Of a stretch of 64,000 bases of DNA, positions 37,091 through 45,657 are shown piece after piece. A program made the position numbers and the translations under genes. The DNA comes from Stigmatella aurantiaca (lineage in GTDB: Bacteria > Myxococcota > Myxococcia > Myxococcales > Myxococcaceae). Position 1 is the first letter of the stretch, and each line of letters starts with the position of its first letter. A model generated the notes under the pieces. It had not been told where the DNA came from and searched no databases. It was given only the letters and a program-made list of their open reading frames with translations. The stretch spans positions 992,001 through 1,056,000 of the forward strand of contig NZ_FOAP01000001.1 of assembly GCF_900109545.1 (NCBI RefSeq), in the 5' to 3' direction.

Positions 37091-38038
37091 TCAGGGGGAG
37101 GGCAGGGAGGGGACGGCGCGGCGTTGGGTGAGCGCCGCGGTCATGAAGGCGGCCCCCACCATCATCATCAGGGCCGCCATGGGGACGCCCGTTTCGAACT
37201 GATAGGAGACCGGGAGGTTGAGGGCCGGCTCGCGGAACGGAAGGGTTGCGCAGGCCAGCACGCCGTACAGCAGGAAGAAGCAGCCGCTCATCATTCCCCG
37301 GGGCAGTCCGGGCCACCGCTTGCGCAGCGCGAAGAGAAGCCCAGCCAGGACGAGCCCCTCCAACACGGCTTGGTAGAGCAGCACCGGGTGGCGCGCGGGC
37401 AGGACGCGGTGCAACTCCTCCAGCAGGGCGGGGGATTCGTTCGCCAGCCGGGCCAGCTCGTGGCCCGGTGCCTGGGCCAGTGGGGACAGGTCCAGCGCGG
37501 GCACGTCGGCGGGTTGGAAGCCGTCGATGCTCAACTCCGCCGGGAAGCGCATGGCCCAGGGGGCCGTGGACACGTGCCCCAAGGGCTCGCCGGCCGTGAA
37601 GGCAGCCAGGTGCCAGAGCAAGAACCCCAGAGGGGCGAGCACCGCCAGCGTGTCCATGAGGTGAAGCCAGGAGCGCCGGTGCTGGTGCGCGGAATACGCC
37701 GTGAAGGCCAGTACGCCCAGCAGCGCCCCCGGCATGGAGGCGCCGCCCTGCCGGAACTGAAAGAAGATGGAGCCGTCCCGGGAGAAGTCATCCCACTGGT
37801 GAAGGAGCACGTAGCCCAGGCGCCCTCCCAGCATCACCCCGAAGAGGCTGGCGTAGACCACGAACCCGGTGACTTCCTGGGGGGGCAGGGGGCTGTCACC
37901 CCGCCCCGTCCGTTGCCTGAGCCAGACGAAGGCAAGCAGAAACCCCACGAGCGAGGCCGCCCCCGTCCACCGCAAGGAGAGCGATTCGGAGAAGTGGAGA
38001 AGATAGGGATTCAGACCATGAAGGAGATGGGAGGGCAC
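37091..38038 (-). CDS. Divergent Lgt-like prolipoprotein diacylglyceryl transferase
   Basis: A 315-residue integral membrane protein with about seven helices. Lgt features are visible: GVMLGGRLGYVLLHQW, FRQGGASMPGALLG and ARHPVLLYQAVLEGL. In canonical Lgt the second motif reads R-x-GGxSFHGG, so here the His-Gly is changed to Met-Pro-Gly. A long insertion (about 165-220, rich in Pro/Ala/Glu) lies between helices. It may be a paralogue with altered specificity, useful for a lineage with very many lipoproteins. The housekeeping copy is not in the window. Confidence 0.8.
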   Translation of the reverse strand: MPSHLLHGLNPYLLHFSESLSLRWTGAASLVGFLLAFVWLRQRTGRGDSPLPPQEVTGFVVYASLFGVMLGGRLGYVLLHQWDDFSRDGSIFFQFRQGGASMPGALLGVLAFTAYSAHQHRRSWLHLMDTLAVLAPLGFLLWHLAAFTAGEPLGHVSTAPWAMRFPAELSIDGFQPADVPALDLSPLAQAPGHELARLANESPALLEELHRVLPARHPVLLYQAVLEGLVLAGLLFALRKRWPGLPRGMMSGCFFLLYGVLACATLPFREPALNLPVSYQFETGVPMAALMMMVGAAFMTAALTQRRAVPSLPSP

Positions 38039-38123
38039 GGGGCCTCGGACGCTCGGGAGGACACGGAAAAGGGAGCGGAGTCCACCCGGGGCTCCGGGGA
38101 ACTCCGCTCAGGAAAGGGGCGGG

Positions 38124-38498
38124 TTACTTGAAGAAATCCTCGGGAGCGATGCTCGTGGGATCCTTCCCGACAATCTTCCGGAAGCTCAGGGTGTAGTTGT
38201 TTCCAGAAGACTCGAATTTCTGGTAGCGGAATCCATCCAGCTTGCCATCGTTGCGCAGCCGCTCCCAGTCCGTGCCGTTGATGCGGATGGTGGTGCTGGG
38301 GCCACAGCAGTTGTACTTGACGTCCTTGGTGATGACGCCGGAGCTCCAGGAGATGGTGGCGCAGGACTGCTCATACATGCCCTGAACCACCGTGGCCGCG
38401 CCCTGGTTCATGGTCTTGATGCAGTCCTCGGCACCCTGAGCCGTTCCAAACGACAGACACAGCCAGAGCAGACACACGCTTGCCGCGATCTTCTTCAT
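38124..38498 (-). CDS. Hypothetical small exported protein
   Basis: A 124-residue protein with a signal peptide (ASVCLLWLCLSFGTAQGA). The mature part has four or five cysteines (EDCIKTMNQG, QSCATISW, YNCCGPST) and alternating strands ending in IAPEDFFK. No family is recognised. It lies 29 bases after a second small exported protein gene, both on the minus strand, so the two may be co-transcribed. Confidence 0.65.
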   Translation of the reverse strand: MKKIAASVCLLWLCLSFGTAQGAEDCIKTMNQGAATVVQGMYEQSCATISWSSGVITKDVKYNCCGPSTTIRINGTDWERLRNDGKLDGFRYQKFESSGNNYTLSFRKIVGKDPTSIAPEDFFK

Positions 38499-38527
38499 GG
38501 GAATTCCTCACGAGGCTCGAAAAGGGT

Positions 38528-38755
38528 TTACAGGTTCGGCTTCTTGCCGGAATCGTTGGACTTCGTATCGACTTCCTTGTTCTTCGGCTCCTTCGGATCC
38601 TCGACGCCCTCCTCGACGGTCAACTTCGTGGGCTCCGCGGACTTGGTGGAAGCCGGTGGCGTCGTGGACGCCGGGGGCGTCTTGGCCGGGGTTTTGTCCT
38701 GAGCGAACGCGCCAGCCGAAACGCAGACGAGACCAACAGCCAACCAATTTCTCAT
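38528..38755 (-). CDS. Hypothetical very small exported protein, disordered
   Basis: A 75-residue protein: signal peptide RNWLAVGLVCVSAGAFA, then 55 residues rich in Lys, Pro, Thr, Ser and Glu with no cysteine and no predicted fold. The KTPAKTPPASTTPPAST stretch is repetitive. Its role is unknown. It precedes the 124-residue exported protein by 29 bases. Confidence 0.55.
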   Translation of the reverse strand: MRNWLAVGLVCVSAGAFAQDKTPAKTPPASTTPPASTKSAEPTKLTVEEGVEDPKEPKNKEVDTKSNDSGKKPNL

Positions 38756-38988
38756 GGGGGTCGGGACCTTTCAGGGCGGAGCCCTGAGGTGAGGAATGGC
38801 CTGTATCGGCCACCCGTACAACGGGCGCGACCCTACCCATCCGGAGGAGGGCGTCGCAATTCGTGCCGGGCTGGGCTTGTAAGGTCAATGACAGTGAGAG
38901 TCGGCGTCACTTGGCATCCAGGCGGCCACCTCAAGCCGTCTGAATGCCAACAATGACAATGCCCTCTGGGGTGATGTTTTGCTAAAAG

Positions 38989-39532
38989 TCATTTCTGAAC
39001 GCGTGAGAGGTTTTCACGAATGAGCGCCACGAGTGCCCGCAGGCTCGCCGGGGCGTGGCGGTGGGCGGGGTAATAGAGACACACGCCTGGCTCCGCCGGG
39101 GTCCAGTCGCCGAGCACCTGCACCAGCTGACCCGTGCGCAAGGCATCGCTGACATTCCATTCGCTCAGGTACGCGAGGCCCGCGCCCCCGAGCGCTGCGG
39201 AGACCACGGCGCCATCGTCATCGAGCGTGAGTCGGCCCTTCACGTCCACGGCGAGTTCCTCTCCTCGCCGCGAGAACTCCCAGCGGTAGCGCCGCCAGGG
39301 CTGGTTTCACGCGCGAAAGGAAGCTCTCGCCCGCGTCCGAGAGCGCGACGCTGCGCGTGGTCCGGTGAAAGAGCCGGACGCCCAGGCGCTTCTCGAGCGA
39401 GGCGATCGCGTGGCTAAGGGCCGAAGGGGACAGCCCGAGTTCGCTGGCCGCGGCGCGGAAGTTCTTGTGGGTGGCCACCGCCACCACCGCGTTCAGCTCG
39501 GCCAGCCCGGCGCCATGAAGCCCGGTTTTCAT
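38989..39532 (-). pseudogene. LysR-type regulator with internal deletion
   Basis: From ATG 39532 the helix-turn-helix is intact (ELNAVVAVATHKNFRAAASELGLSPSALSHAI, then RLGVRLFHRTTRSVAL). After residue 75 the sequence jumps, in another frame, to the C-terminal YRWEFSRRGEELAVDVKGRLTLDDD and on to SRVQK at 38989. About 130 residues of the effector domain are missing. The protein cannot be a normal regulator, although the N-terminal DNA-binding piece might still be made. Confidence 0.75.
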
Positions 39533-39544
39533 TCATGAGCCCTT

Positions 39545-39926
39545 TTCAGCAAGCAGTTCGAGGTGAATGTCTTTGGCGTGATGGATGTGATTCGCGCCGC
39601 GCTGCCTTACTTTGCCCAGCGTGGCGGTGGAACGATCGTGAACGTGAACTCTGGGGCAGGGGTTTTCACGCTGCCCATGATTTCGCTCTACTGCGCGAGC
39701 AAGTTCGCGCTCGAAGGTTTCTCCGAAGCGCTGTCGTACGAGCTCATGTCTCAAAACGTGCTCATGAAGATTGTCGAACCCGGCGGTGTCCACGGGTGGC
39801 CGTTTGCGCTACGTGGCGACCGACGGCATCCAGCCACTCGTGAAGATGCGGCGCGAGACGTCGGAGGAGGCCTACCTTGCCTTCATGCGCGAGCGCTTCC
39901 TGGCCAAGCCCTCCATTGCCAAGTGA
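39545..39926 (+). pseudogene. Short-chain dehydrogenase remnant, 5' truncated and frameshifted
   Basis: The plus strand reads FSKQFEVNVFGVMDVIRAALPYF and continues through the catalytic Ser region (IVNVNSGAGVF) and YCASKFALEGFSEAL with its YxxxK motif, but has no NAD-binding N-terminus. Near 39790 the frame shifts, after which RLRYVATDGIQPLVKMRR and the C-terminus up to AKPSIAK at the TGA 39924-39926 appear. It starts 12 bases from the LysR remnant, so one deletion probably removed both the shared promoter region and the 5' end of this gene. Confidence 0.75.
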
Positions 39927-39940
39927 GCGCAGGGTGTTCC

Positions 39941-40540
39941 TCAGGCGCCGAACCAGCCCTTCTGGCGGGCTTCCTCCAGGCGCGCTTCCAGGTAGGCCCA
40001 CAGGGCCGGGCAGCCCTCCCGGATGGGCTGGGCGATGCGGCGGACCACCCGCTCGTGGCTGACGCCGTTCTCGCGCCAGCTCTGGCCCGCGTTGGCCAGG
40101 TTCAGCAGCACGGGCATGGCCCGGTCCACGGCATGGGCGAACCGGGCTTCCGGCGTCTCGCCGTGCTCGAACTCCTGCCACAGCGCCAGGAATGCCGCGC
40201 CTTGCGGCTCGGGCAGCAGGCCGAAGATGCGCTTCACCGCCGCCAGCTCCGCCGCCTTGCGCTCCTCCCAGCCGCCCTCGGTGTAGACCATCGTGTCGCC
40301 GGTATCGATTTCGCCGATGTCGTGCACCAGCAGCATGCGCACCACCCGGTCGATGTTCACCGGCGCCCCGGCGTGGGGCGCCAGCGAGGAGGCCAGCATC
40401 GCGATCTGCCAGCTGTGCTCGGCGGAGTTCTCGTAGCGCTCGAGGCCCAGCGGCCGGGTCTTGCGCGTCACCCCCTTGAGCTTGTCCAGCTCCAGCACGA
40501 AGCCGATGATCTGCTGCATCCCGCCTTGAGGTTCGCTCAC
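39941..40540 (-). CDS. HD-domain phosphohydrolase (YfbR/HDDC2-like 5'-nucleotidase)
   Basis: A 199-residue protein with the HD fold. ENSAEHSWQIAMLA supplies the first metal histidine, LLVHDIGEIDTGDT the HD pair and ARFAHAVDRAMP the distal aspartate. Relatives of this size remove phosphate from deoxynucleoside monophosphates. GTG 40540 is preferred because of GGAGGCAAGACG just upstream; an ATG at 40519 is possible. The first open frame up to 40645 is artefactual. Confidence 0.87.
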   Translation of the reverse strand: MSEPQGGMQQIIGFVLELDKLKGVTRKTRPLGLERYENSAEHSWQIAMLASSLAPHAGAPVNIDRVVRMLLVHDIGEIDTGDTMVYTEGGWEERKAAELAAVKRIFGLLPEPQGAAFLALWQEFEHGETPEARFAHAVDRAMPVLLNLANAGQSWRENGVSHERVVRRIAQPIREGCPALWAYLEARLEEARQKGWFGA

Positions 40541-40643
40541 CGTCTTGCCTCCCAGAGGTCCTGCGCCACGCCTCTTAATACGGCCGCCGGTGCGGGGCTC
40601 CAGGATTGATGGGACGAGGGTATCCTCCGCGGGCCGCGAGCCC

Positions 40644-41438
40644 ATGCGTTCCTCCCTTCGCTACATCGAAGTCCTGCCCAGCCCGGCCCTGGCCCCTTAC
40701 GTTCAGTGCTTCTGGGCCCTCACGGGGCAGGCGGCCCCGGGCCAGGCCTACCGCGTCCTGCCCGATGGGTGTCTCGACATCCTGGTGGATCTGAACGGTG
40801 GAGCCCCGCGCCTTCAGGTGATCGGCGCGATGCGGGAGGCCGGGGTGGTTCCGCTCCCGGCAGAGGTGTGCTCCGTGGGCATCCGCTTCCGGCCCGGGGG
40901 GGCGCCCCCGTTCCTGCGGCTTCCCCTGCATGAACTCACCGGGGGGCATCTGTCCCTGGATGCGCTCTGGCCCCGTGAGGCCCGCGAGTGGGAAGAGCGC
41001 CTCCAGGAGGCGGTGGGCCTCCCTGAGCGCTTGCGGCTCCTGGAGGCGTTGCTCTTGCGGCGGCTGGCCGAGGACCGGCCGGAGGGGGCGCTTCTTCACG
41101 CGGTGGGCCTCATCCATGCCACGCGGGGGCAGGTGCCCCTGCGAACGCTGGAAGCGGTGATGGCGGTCAGTCCCCGTCAGTTCGAGCGCCGCTTCCAGAC
41201 CCAGGTGGGGCTGACGCCCAAGGTGCTCTGCCGCATCGCCCGCGTGCGCCATGCCGTGGCGCTGCTGGGCGCCCAGCCCGGCCTCCCGGGCGCGCACCTG
41301 GCGCTGGAGGCCGGGTATTACGACCAGGCCCACCTGGTGCGCGAGTTCCGCGCCCTCATGGGGCTCACCCCCGGGGCCTATGCGCGAGAGCAGGCCGGTG
41401 ACGGATTCGTACAATCCAGCCCCGGCAGTGGCATCTAG
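40644..41438 (+). CDS. AraC-family regulator with DUF6597 sensor domain
   Basis: A 264-residue regulator. Residues 5-100 match the DUF6597 N-terminal domain (YIEVLPSPALAPYVQCFWAL, LPDGCLDILVDLNGG, SVGIRFRPGGAPPFL). Residues about 160-255 hold two AraC helix-turn-helices (LEAVMAVSPRQFERRFQTQVGLTPK and LALEAGYYDQAHLVREFRALMGLTPGAYA). Relatives control small detoxification genes of varied type. Next to it, 28 bases on, is a VOC-family gene that it may control or be co-transcribed with. Confidence 0.9.
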   Translation: MRSSLRYIEVLPSPALAPYVQCFWALTGQAAPGQAYRVLPDGCLDILVDLNGGAPRLQVIGAMREAGVVPLPAEVCSVGIRFRPGGAPPFLRLPLHELTGGHLSLDALWPREAREWEERLQEAVGLPERLRLLEALLLRRLAEDRPEGALLHAVGLIHATRGQVPLRTLEAVMAVSPRQFERRFQTQVGLTPKVLCRIARVRHAVALLGAQPGLPGAHLALEAGYYDQAHLVREFRALMGLTPGAYAREQAGDGFVQSSPGSGI

Positions 41439-41466
41439 AGTGCGCACCCCTTCTTCCGGAGCGCGC

Positions 41467-41832
41467 ATGTCCACCCAGCCCCAGGCCGAGCAGCACCACC
41501 GCATCGACTACATCGAGCTTCCCGCCCCGAACCTCGTTGAGGTGAAGCGCTTCTATGGCGACGTGTTCGGCTGGCGCTTCGAGGACTACGGGCCGGACTA
41601 CACGAGCTTTCACGATGGCCGGCTCAATGGCGGGTTCTTCAAGGCGCCGTCTGGGAGCAGCAGGGGAGGGCCCCTGCTCGTCCTCTATTCGCGCGACCTG
41701 GAGGCCACGCTGGCCCGGGTGCGTGAGGCGGGGGGCCAGATCATCAAGGACACCTTCTCCTTCCCCGGCGGGCGGCGCTTCCACTTCGCGGACCCGGGCG
41801 GCAACGAGCTGGCCGTGTGGACCGAGCCCTGA
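41467..41832 (+). CDS. VOC-family (glyoxalase/bleomycin resistance-like) protein
   Basis: A 121-residue single vicinal-oxygen-chelate domain: HRIDYIELPAPNLVEVKRFYGDVFGWRFEDYG, then ARVREAGGQIIKDTFSFPGGRRFHFADPGGNELAVW. The glutamate and histidine positions of the metal site are partly kept (H12, E near the end). It would dimerise. It is close behind the AraC gene. The substrate cannot be guessed. Confidence 0.88.
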   Translation: MSTQPQAEQHHRIDYIELPAPNLVEVKRFYGDVFGWRFEDYGPDYTSFHDGRLNGGFFKAPSGSSRGGPLLVLYSRDLEATLARVREAGGQIIKDTFSFPGGRRFHFADPGGNELAVWTEP

Positions 41833-41851
41833 GGCCTTCCTCGCGCGAGCC

Positions 41852-42604
41852 TTACAGGCGCGCGGCGGACGCGTAGCCCACGAAGAGCTCGCTGGTCAGG
41901 CGCGCGCGCCCCGTGGAGTCCTCCCGGCGGATGTAGTCATTGAGGACGCGGCCCTGCTGGGCCCGCACCGAGGGAAAGCGCGGGTTCATGCGCGCGCGCC
42001 GCACGCCGGGGCCTCCCCGGTGCACGAAGGTGACGGTGCCGTCCTTCGCCACCGTCTCGACGACGCCCACGTGCGTGAGCCCGTCGTTGCGCACGCCGTC
42101 GCCGTTCCGGTCATACGTCTCGCGGAAGAAGACGAGGTCTCCCGGCTGGGGCGTCTTCCGGTGCAGCGCCCCCTGGGACTGGGCCCGCCGGTAGATGGCG
42201 CTCACCGCGTTCTCGCCGGGCCGGGTGCCCTGGGAGAGCAGCTCGACGCCCACCTCCTGGTACGCGAGCCGCGCGAGCCCCGAGCAATCATTGGGAACGC
42301 GATAGGAGGCGAGGGACACGCCCACCAGTCCCACCGCGCGCTTCGCCACCCGGCGGCCCCGTGTCAGCCGCACCGGGGGGCGCTGCGTTTTGGCCCGGGT
42401 GCCCTTCTTCAGCACCTTGGGCTTGGCCTTGGCCTTGGCTTTGGCCTTCGGGGGGGCTTTGGCCTTGGCCTGGGTCTTGGCCACGGCAGGCGCGGGAGGG
42501 CGCGGCGCGGCCAGGGCCGGCGCGCCTCCCAGTATCCCCAGCATCCAGGCAAGCAGGAACCCGCGAGTCATGCCGGAGAGGAACGGTTGGCCCCGCGGGG
42601 ACAT
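41852..42604 (-). CDS. NlpC/P60-type peptidase, exported
   Basis: A 250-residue protein. A signal peptide (FLLAWMLGILGGAPALAAP) precedes a Lys/Ala/Pro linker (KAKAKAKAK), probably binding acidic polymer or wall. The catalytic domain has the nucleophile cysteine in VPNDCSGLARLAYQEVGV and the histidine in LTHVGVVETVAKDG, with GDLVFF between them. These are the NlpC/P60 hallmarks; the substrate would be a peptidoglycan stem peptide. ATG 42571 gives a more compact signal peptide than ATG 42604; both are possible. Confidence 0.82.
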   Translation of the reverse strand: MSPRGQPFLSGMTRGFLLAWMLGILGGAPALAAPRPPAPAVAKTQAKAKAPPKAKAKAKAKPKVLKKGTRAKTQRPPVRLTRGRRVAKRAVGLVGVSLASYRVPNDCSGLARLAYQEVGVELLSQGTRPGENAVSAIYRRAQSQGALHRKTPQPGDLVFFRETYDRNGDGVRNDGLTHVGVVETVAKDGTVTFVHRGGPGVRRARMNPRFPSVRAQQGRVLNDYIRREDSTGRARLTSELFVGYASAARL

Positions 42605-42635
42605 TCAATCCAGCGCTGCCCGGCCCCGCCGCCCA

Positions 42636-43724
42636 TCACAGCAGGCTGGCAAGCCGGCGCACGCCCTCTTCAATCTGCGCGGGGGTGACGGCGCAGAAGG
42701 GCAGCCGCAGGAAGCGGGCGCTCGGGACGGGCTGGTCATCGTGCGGATCCGCGTAGAAGGGGCCTCCGGGGGTGAGCACCAGCCCCTGGTCCTTGGCCCG
42801 TCCCATCAGGTTCTCCGTCCGGGCGGCCTCCGGGAGGAGGACGCTCACGAAGAAGCCGCCATCGGGGATGAAGGCCTGCGCGCCGGGCAGGTGGCGCCGC
42901 ACCGCATTGCCCATGGCCTCCCAGCGCGGCCGGTACAGGGCCTTGAGCGTGTCGATGTTCGGCTGGAGCCAGCCCCGGCGGATGAACTCGGCCACGGCGG
43001 CCTGGCTCGGCAGCACGGGCGACAGCACCGTGTCCTCCGCCAGCTTCGTCACCGCCTTGATGAGCTCGGCCGGCGCCAGCATGAACCCCACGCGCAGGCC
43101 CGGGCTGAGCAGCTTGCTGAATGAGCTGAGCGTGACGATGCGCGAGGCGTCGAGCTCCCGCAGCAGCGGGTGCTCCTCGCCCTGGAAGCGCAGCTTGCGG
43201 TAGGGGATGTCCTCCAGCACCCAGAAGCCGTACTGGTTGGCCAGCTCCACCACACGCTGGCGCTTCTGCCGCGAGAGGGTGGCGCCCGCGGGGTTCTGGA
43301 AGTCCGGCACCAGGTACAGGAACGCGGGCACGTTCTTCTTCAGCGCCGCCTCCAGGTGCTGCACGCTGATGCCGTCGCTCTCCAGCGGAATGCCCACCAC
43401 GCGCGCGCCGCGCCGGCGGAACGTGGTGATGGCCCGGTCGTAGCTGGGCTGCTCGGTGAACACCACCGAGCCCGGGCGGATGAGGTGCGCGGACAGCAGG
43501 TCCTGCAGGTGCAGCGAGCCGTTGCCGATGAGCACCTCGGTCTCGCTCACGCGGTACTCCTTGGCCAGCTCCTGACGCAGCGGGAGGTATCCCTGCTGCT
43601 GCCCGTACTGGAGGACGACGGCGGTGTCGCCTTCCAGCGCCGCCGTGAAGCACTCGGCGAGCTGCCGGGTCGGAAAGGCCTCGGTCGGCGGCACACCACG
43701 CGTAAAGACGATTGTGTCGGTCAT
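42636..43724 (-). CDS. PLP-dependent aminotransferase, class I/II (LysN/2-aminoadipate-like)
   Basis: A 362-residue enzyme of fold type I. It shows YGQQQGYLPLRQELA, the aspartate/tyrosine region YLVPDFQNPAGATLS, and the PLP lysine in TLSSFSKLLSPGLRVGFML. The C-terminal arginine lies in SARFLRLPFCAV. It is closest in pattern to MocR-less 2-aminoadipate/aromatic aminotransferases. The start at 43724 follows from alignment of the N-terminus (TDTIVFTRGVPPTEAFP). It has no obvious operon partners. Confidence 0.88.
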   Translation of the reverse strand: MTDTIVFTRGVPPTEAFPTRQLAECFTAALEGDTAVVLQYGQQQGYLPLRQELAKEYRVSETEVLIGNGSLHLQDLLSAHLIRPGSVVFTEQPSYDRAITTFRRRGARVVGIPLESDGISVQHLEAALKKNVPAFLYLVPDFQNPAGATLSRQKRQRVVELANQYGFWVLEDIPYRKLRFQGEEHPLLRELDASRIVTLSSFSKLLSPGLRVGFMLAPAELIKAVTKLAEDTVLSPVLPSQAAVAEFIRRGWLQPNIDTLKALYRPRWEAMGNAVRRHLPGAQAFIPDGGFFVSVLLPEAARTENLMGRAKDQGLVLTPGGPFYADPHDDQPVPSARFLRLPFCAVTPAQIEEGVRRLASLL

Positions 43725-43879
43725 GAATGCGGTCGCGGTCAGGGGACGCGAACGAAGGCCCGCGTCCAGGACACCGAGTGTAATGGTGCCCTCCTGACGC
43801 GTCGAGTCTTCGATGCCACGGCGTGTCATGCCCACCACACGCCGCGGCCCCGGTTTTCAAAAGCGGTCGCTCTTGCTGT

Positions 43880-45109
43880 TCAAATGGTCGGCACGTCCTG
43901 CGCGAAGCCCTCGTTGATGAGCCGGTCCCGGAGCGAGTTGGAGATCACCTGCCCCTGGGTCTGGTTCGGCACGTTCTGGTAGGTGACGTCGATCTTGTCG
44001 TACTTGCGCTTGGCGCCGGGCGCCGTCGCGGAGGGCGTGAAGGCCTCGGCCGGGGCGCTGGGATCGTACCCGCGGCCCGGGCCAATGTTCTGGTTGATCT
44101 TGGTGTTGACGCTGCCCGCGTAGCGGTAGCTGCCAATCAGTCCGAGGCGGCTGTCGGGCTGGGTCATGTCGAGCCGGTTCTGGTGCGTGGCGGCGTCCTT
44201 GCCCGGGTTGAAGAGGTTCTGGTTCTGCGTGGTGTTCAGCAGGTGGTGGGAGTCGCGGTGGAAGGCGCTCGCCGGGTGGGAGGCGTCGTGGTCCACGCGC
44301 GTCGTGGTGCGGTTGCCGGTGGGGTCCGCGTCCTTGTACTTCTGCCGGGAGCCGTAGGTCAGGCTGTGCGCCTTGTGGGCCCGGTCATCCGGGATGGCGA
44401 CCGTGACGCCTTCCTTGTAGGCGTCGGTCTTGGCGTCCGCGGCCTGCCCCGGCAGCCGGTTGCGCTTGTTGAGCGACTCGCCCGAGGGCACGTGGTCCCG
44501 GTTGGTGTTCCAGTCCGCCGGCGTCCCGGACACGTGCTTCAGCTCCGAGGAGGGATCATTCGGCCGCACCCGGAGGTTCTTCTCGTAGGGGCCCACGTCC
44601 CCGGGGCGCACCGGCTCGCTGGTGCTGTTGCGGTCCGGGCGCGAGCGGTCCACCAGCGTGCCGTTGTCCAGGGACTGCTTCAGGGCCGCGTTCTGCTGGG
44701 GATCCAAGGGGGCGCCCTTGTTGCCGGGCTTCGTCTTGTCGAACTCGAAGAACTGGCCGGACTGCTTGTCATAGGCGTAGTTCTTCCCCGTGGCCGGGTC
44801 CCACGCCTTGTTGCTGCCCGTGCGCTTGCCGCCGTTCTTCAGCGTGGCGAACTGCGCGGCGTCCATCTCGAAGTAGTCGTTCTTGTGCTGCTTGCGCGTG
44901 TCCGGCGAGTCCAGGGTCTGCTGGTGGAACTTGTGGCGCTCGTCCAGGCGCACCTGCACCCGCGGCGGCGTGTTCGGGGCCGCGGGGGTGAGGTTGGGGA
45001 CCTGCGCGCCCTGGGAGGTGCGCTGCCGCTTGGGGGCGGGGCCCTGCGAAGAGGGGGACAGAGAGGGCGAGAAGGACGGCTTGCTGGAGAGACCCTTGAG
45101 GCGGCCCAT
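43880..45109 (-). CDS. Hypothetical protein with disordered N-terminus, sigma-54-controlled; possible secreted toxin or effector
   Basis: An unrecognised 409-residue protein, very polar and Asn/Gln/Asp/Thr-rich, with no signal peptide. Residues 1-45 are Ser/Pro-rich. The remaining sequence has many short motifs with His, Asp and Tyr: DERHKFHQQTL, MDAAQFATLKNGG, DPATGKNYAYDKQSGQFFEF, THVDHDASHPASAFHRDSHHLL (as VDHDASHPASAF), and YQNVPNQTQGQVIS. The His/Asp cluster in the last third could be catalytic. The start is supported by TAGGAGCACC before ATG and by a sigma-54 promoter ending about 50 bases upstream. It shares that promoter architecture with the gene at 8133. Confidence 0.7.
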   Translation of the reverse strand: MGRLKGLSSKPSFSPSLSPSSQGPAPKRQRTSQGAQVPNLTPAAPNTPPRVQVRLDERHKFHQQTLDSPDTRKQHKNDYFEMDAAQFATLKNGGKRTGSNKAWDPATGKNYAYDKQSGQFFEFDKTKPGNKGAPLDPQQNAALKQSLDNGTLVDRSRPDRNSTSEPVRPGDVGPYEKNLRVRPNDPSSELKHVSGTPADWNTNRDHVPSGESLNKRNRLPGQAADAKTDAYKEGVTVAIPDDRAHKAHSLTYGSRQKYKDADPTGNRTTTRVDHDASHPASAFHRDSHHLLNTTQNQNLFNPGKDAATHQNRLDMTQPDSRLGLIGSYRYAGSVNTKINQNIGPGRGYDPSAPAEAFTPSATAPGAKRKYDKIDVTYQNVPNQTQGQVISNSLRDRLINEGFAQDVPTI

Positions 45110-45158
45110 GGCGGTGCTCCTACGGAGGAAGGAGAGGTGCGGCGATGACACCCCTTTG

Positions 45159-45174
45159 TGCACCTGCCGTACCA
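45159..45174 (-). promoter_or_regulatory. Sigma-54 (-24/-12) promoter
   Basis: On the minus strand TGGTACG is followed by four bases and GTGCA. The -24 GG and -12 GC are ten bases apart. Transcription should begin about 40 bases before the ATG at 45109. Confidence 0.7.
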
Positions 45175-45249
45175 GGCCGCGCGCCGTCCGCGCCCAAGGG
45201 TTGCCCCTGGAATGACGGGGGGTTACGCAGGGGGCACCCTGGCTGGACT

Positions 45250-45285
45250 GGTGACAGGCGTCCCTGCGTGGTGACGGCTGTCACC
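45250..45285 (-). promoter_or_regulatory. Probable upstream activating site: two GTCACC half-sites 20 bp apart
   Basis: In the direction of the gene at 45109, GTCACC occurs at 45275-45270 and 45255-45250. A reversed copy at 45285-45280 makes the distal site a palindrome (GGTGAC-N4-GTCACC). The proximal copy ends 77 bases before the -24 GG. Motif, orientation and distance match the site at 7980-8006. Confidence 0.55.
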
Positions 45286-45335
45286 AGCCGGGAGCCATGG
45301 ACCTGGGCGCTCAAGGATGAGAGACAGGGGAGGCC

Positions 45336-45647
45336 ATGCTGATGACCCCCCTGGGACGTTTCCGCGCCGTGGCCCTGGCCGAGGGCCTTTCCTTCATCGT
45401 GCTGCTGTTCATCGCGATGCCCCTGAAGTACCTCGCCGGGATGCCGCTGGCCGTGAAGGTGACGGGCATGCTGCATGGCGTGCTCTTCGTGCTGTACCTC
45501 CTGTCCCTGGTGGAGGCCGGCATCACCTACCGGTGGCCGCCGTTCCGGTGGGTGGGCGCGCTCGGGGCCTCGCTGGTCCCCTTCGGCGTCTTCGTGCTGG
45601 ATGCGCGGCTGCGCCAGGAGACGCCCACCGCCGGGCAGGACTCCTGA
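45336..45647 (+). CDS. DUF3817 integral membrane protein
   Basis: A 103-residue membrane protein with three transmembrane helices: FRAVALAEGLSFIVLLFIAMPLKY, VKVTGMLHGVLFVLYLLSLVEA and VGALGASLVPFGVFVLDARL. The AEGLSFIVLLFIAMPLKY and HG-(V)LF patterns are typical of DUF3817, whose role is unknown. It ends 10 bases before the convergent LysR gene. Confidence 0.88.
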   Translation: MLMTPLGRFRAVALAEGLSFIVLLFIAMPLKYLAGMPLAVKVTGMLHGVLFVLYLLSLVEAGITYRWPPFRWVGALGASLVPFGVFVLDARLRQETPTAGQDS

Positions 45648-45657
45648 GCCCACGCCT

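Noticed and set aside
38912-38926. A TGGCATCC...GC pattern resembling a sigma-54 promoter on the plus strand
   Set aside because: It points towards the end of a decayed gene on the opposite strand and has no gene to drive.
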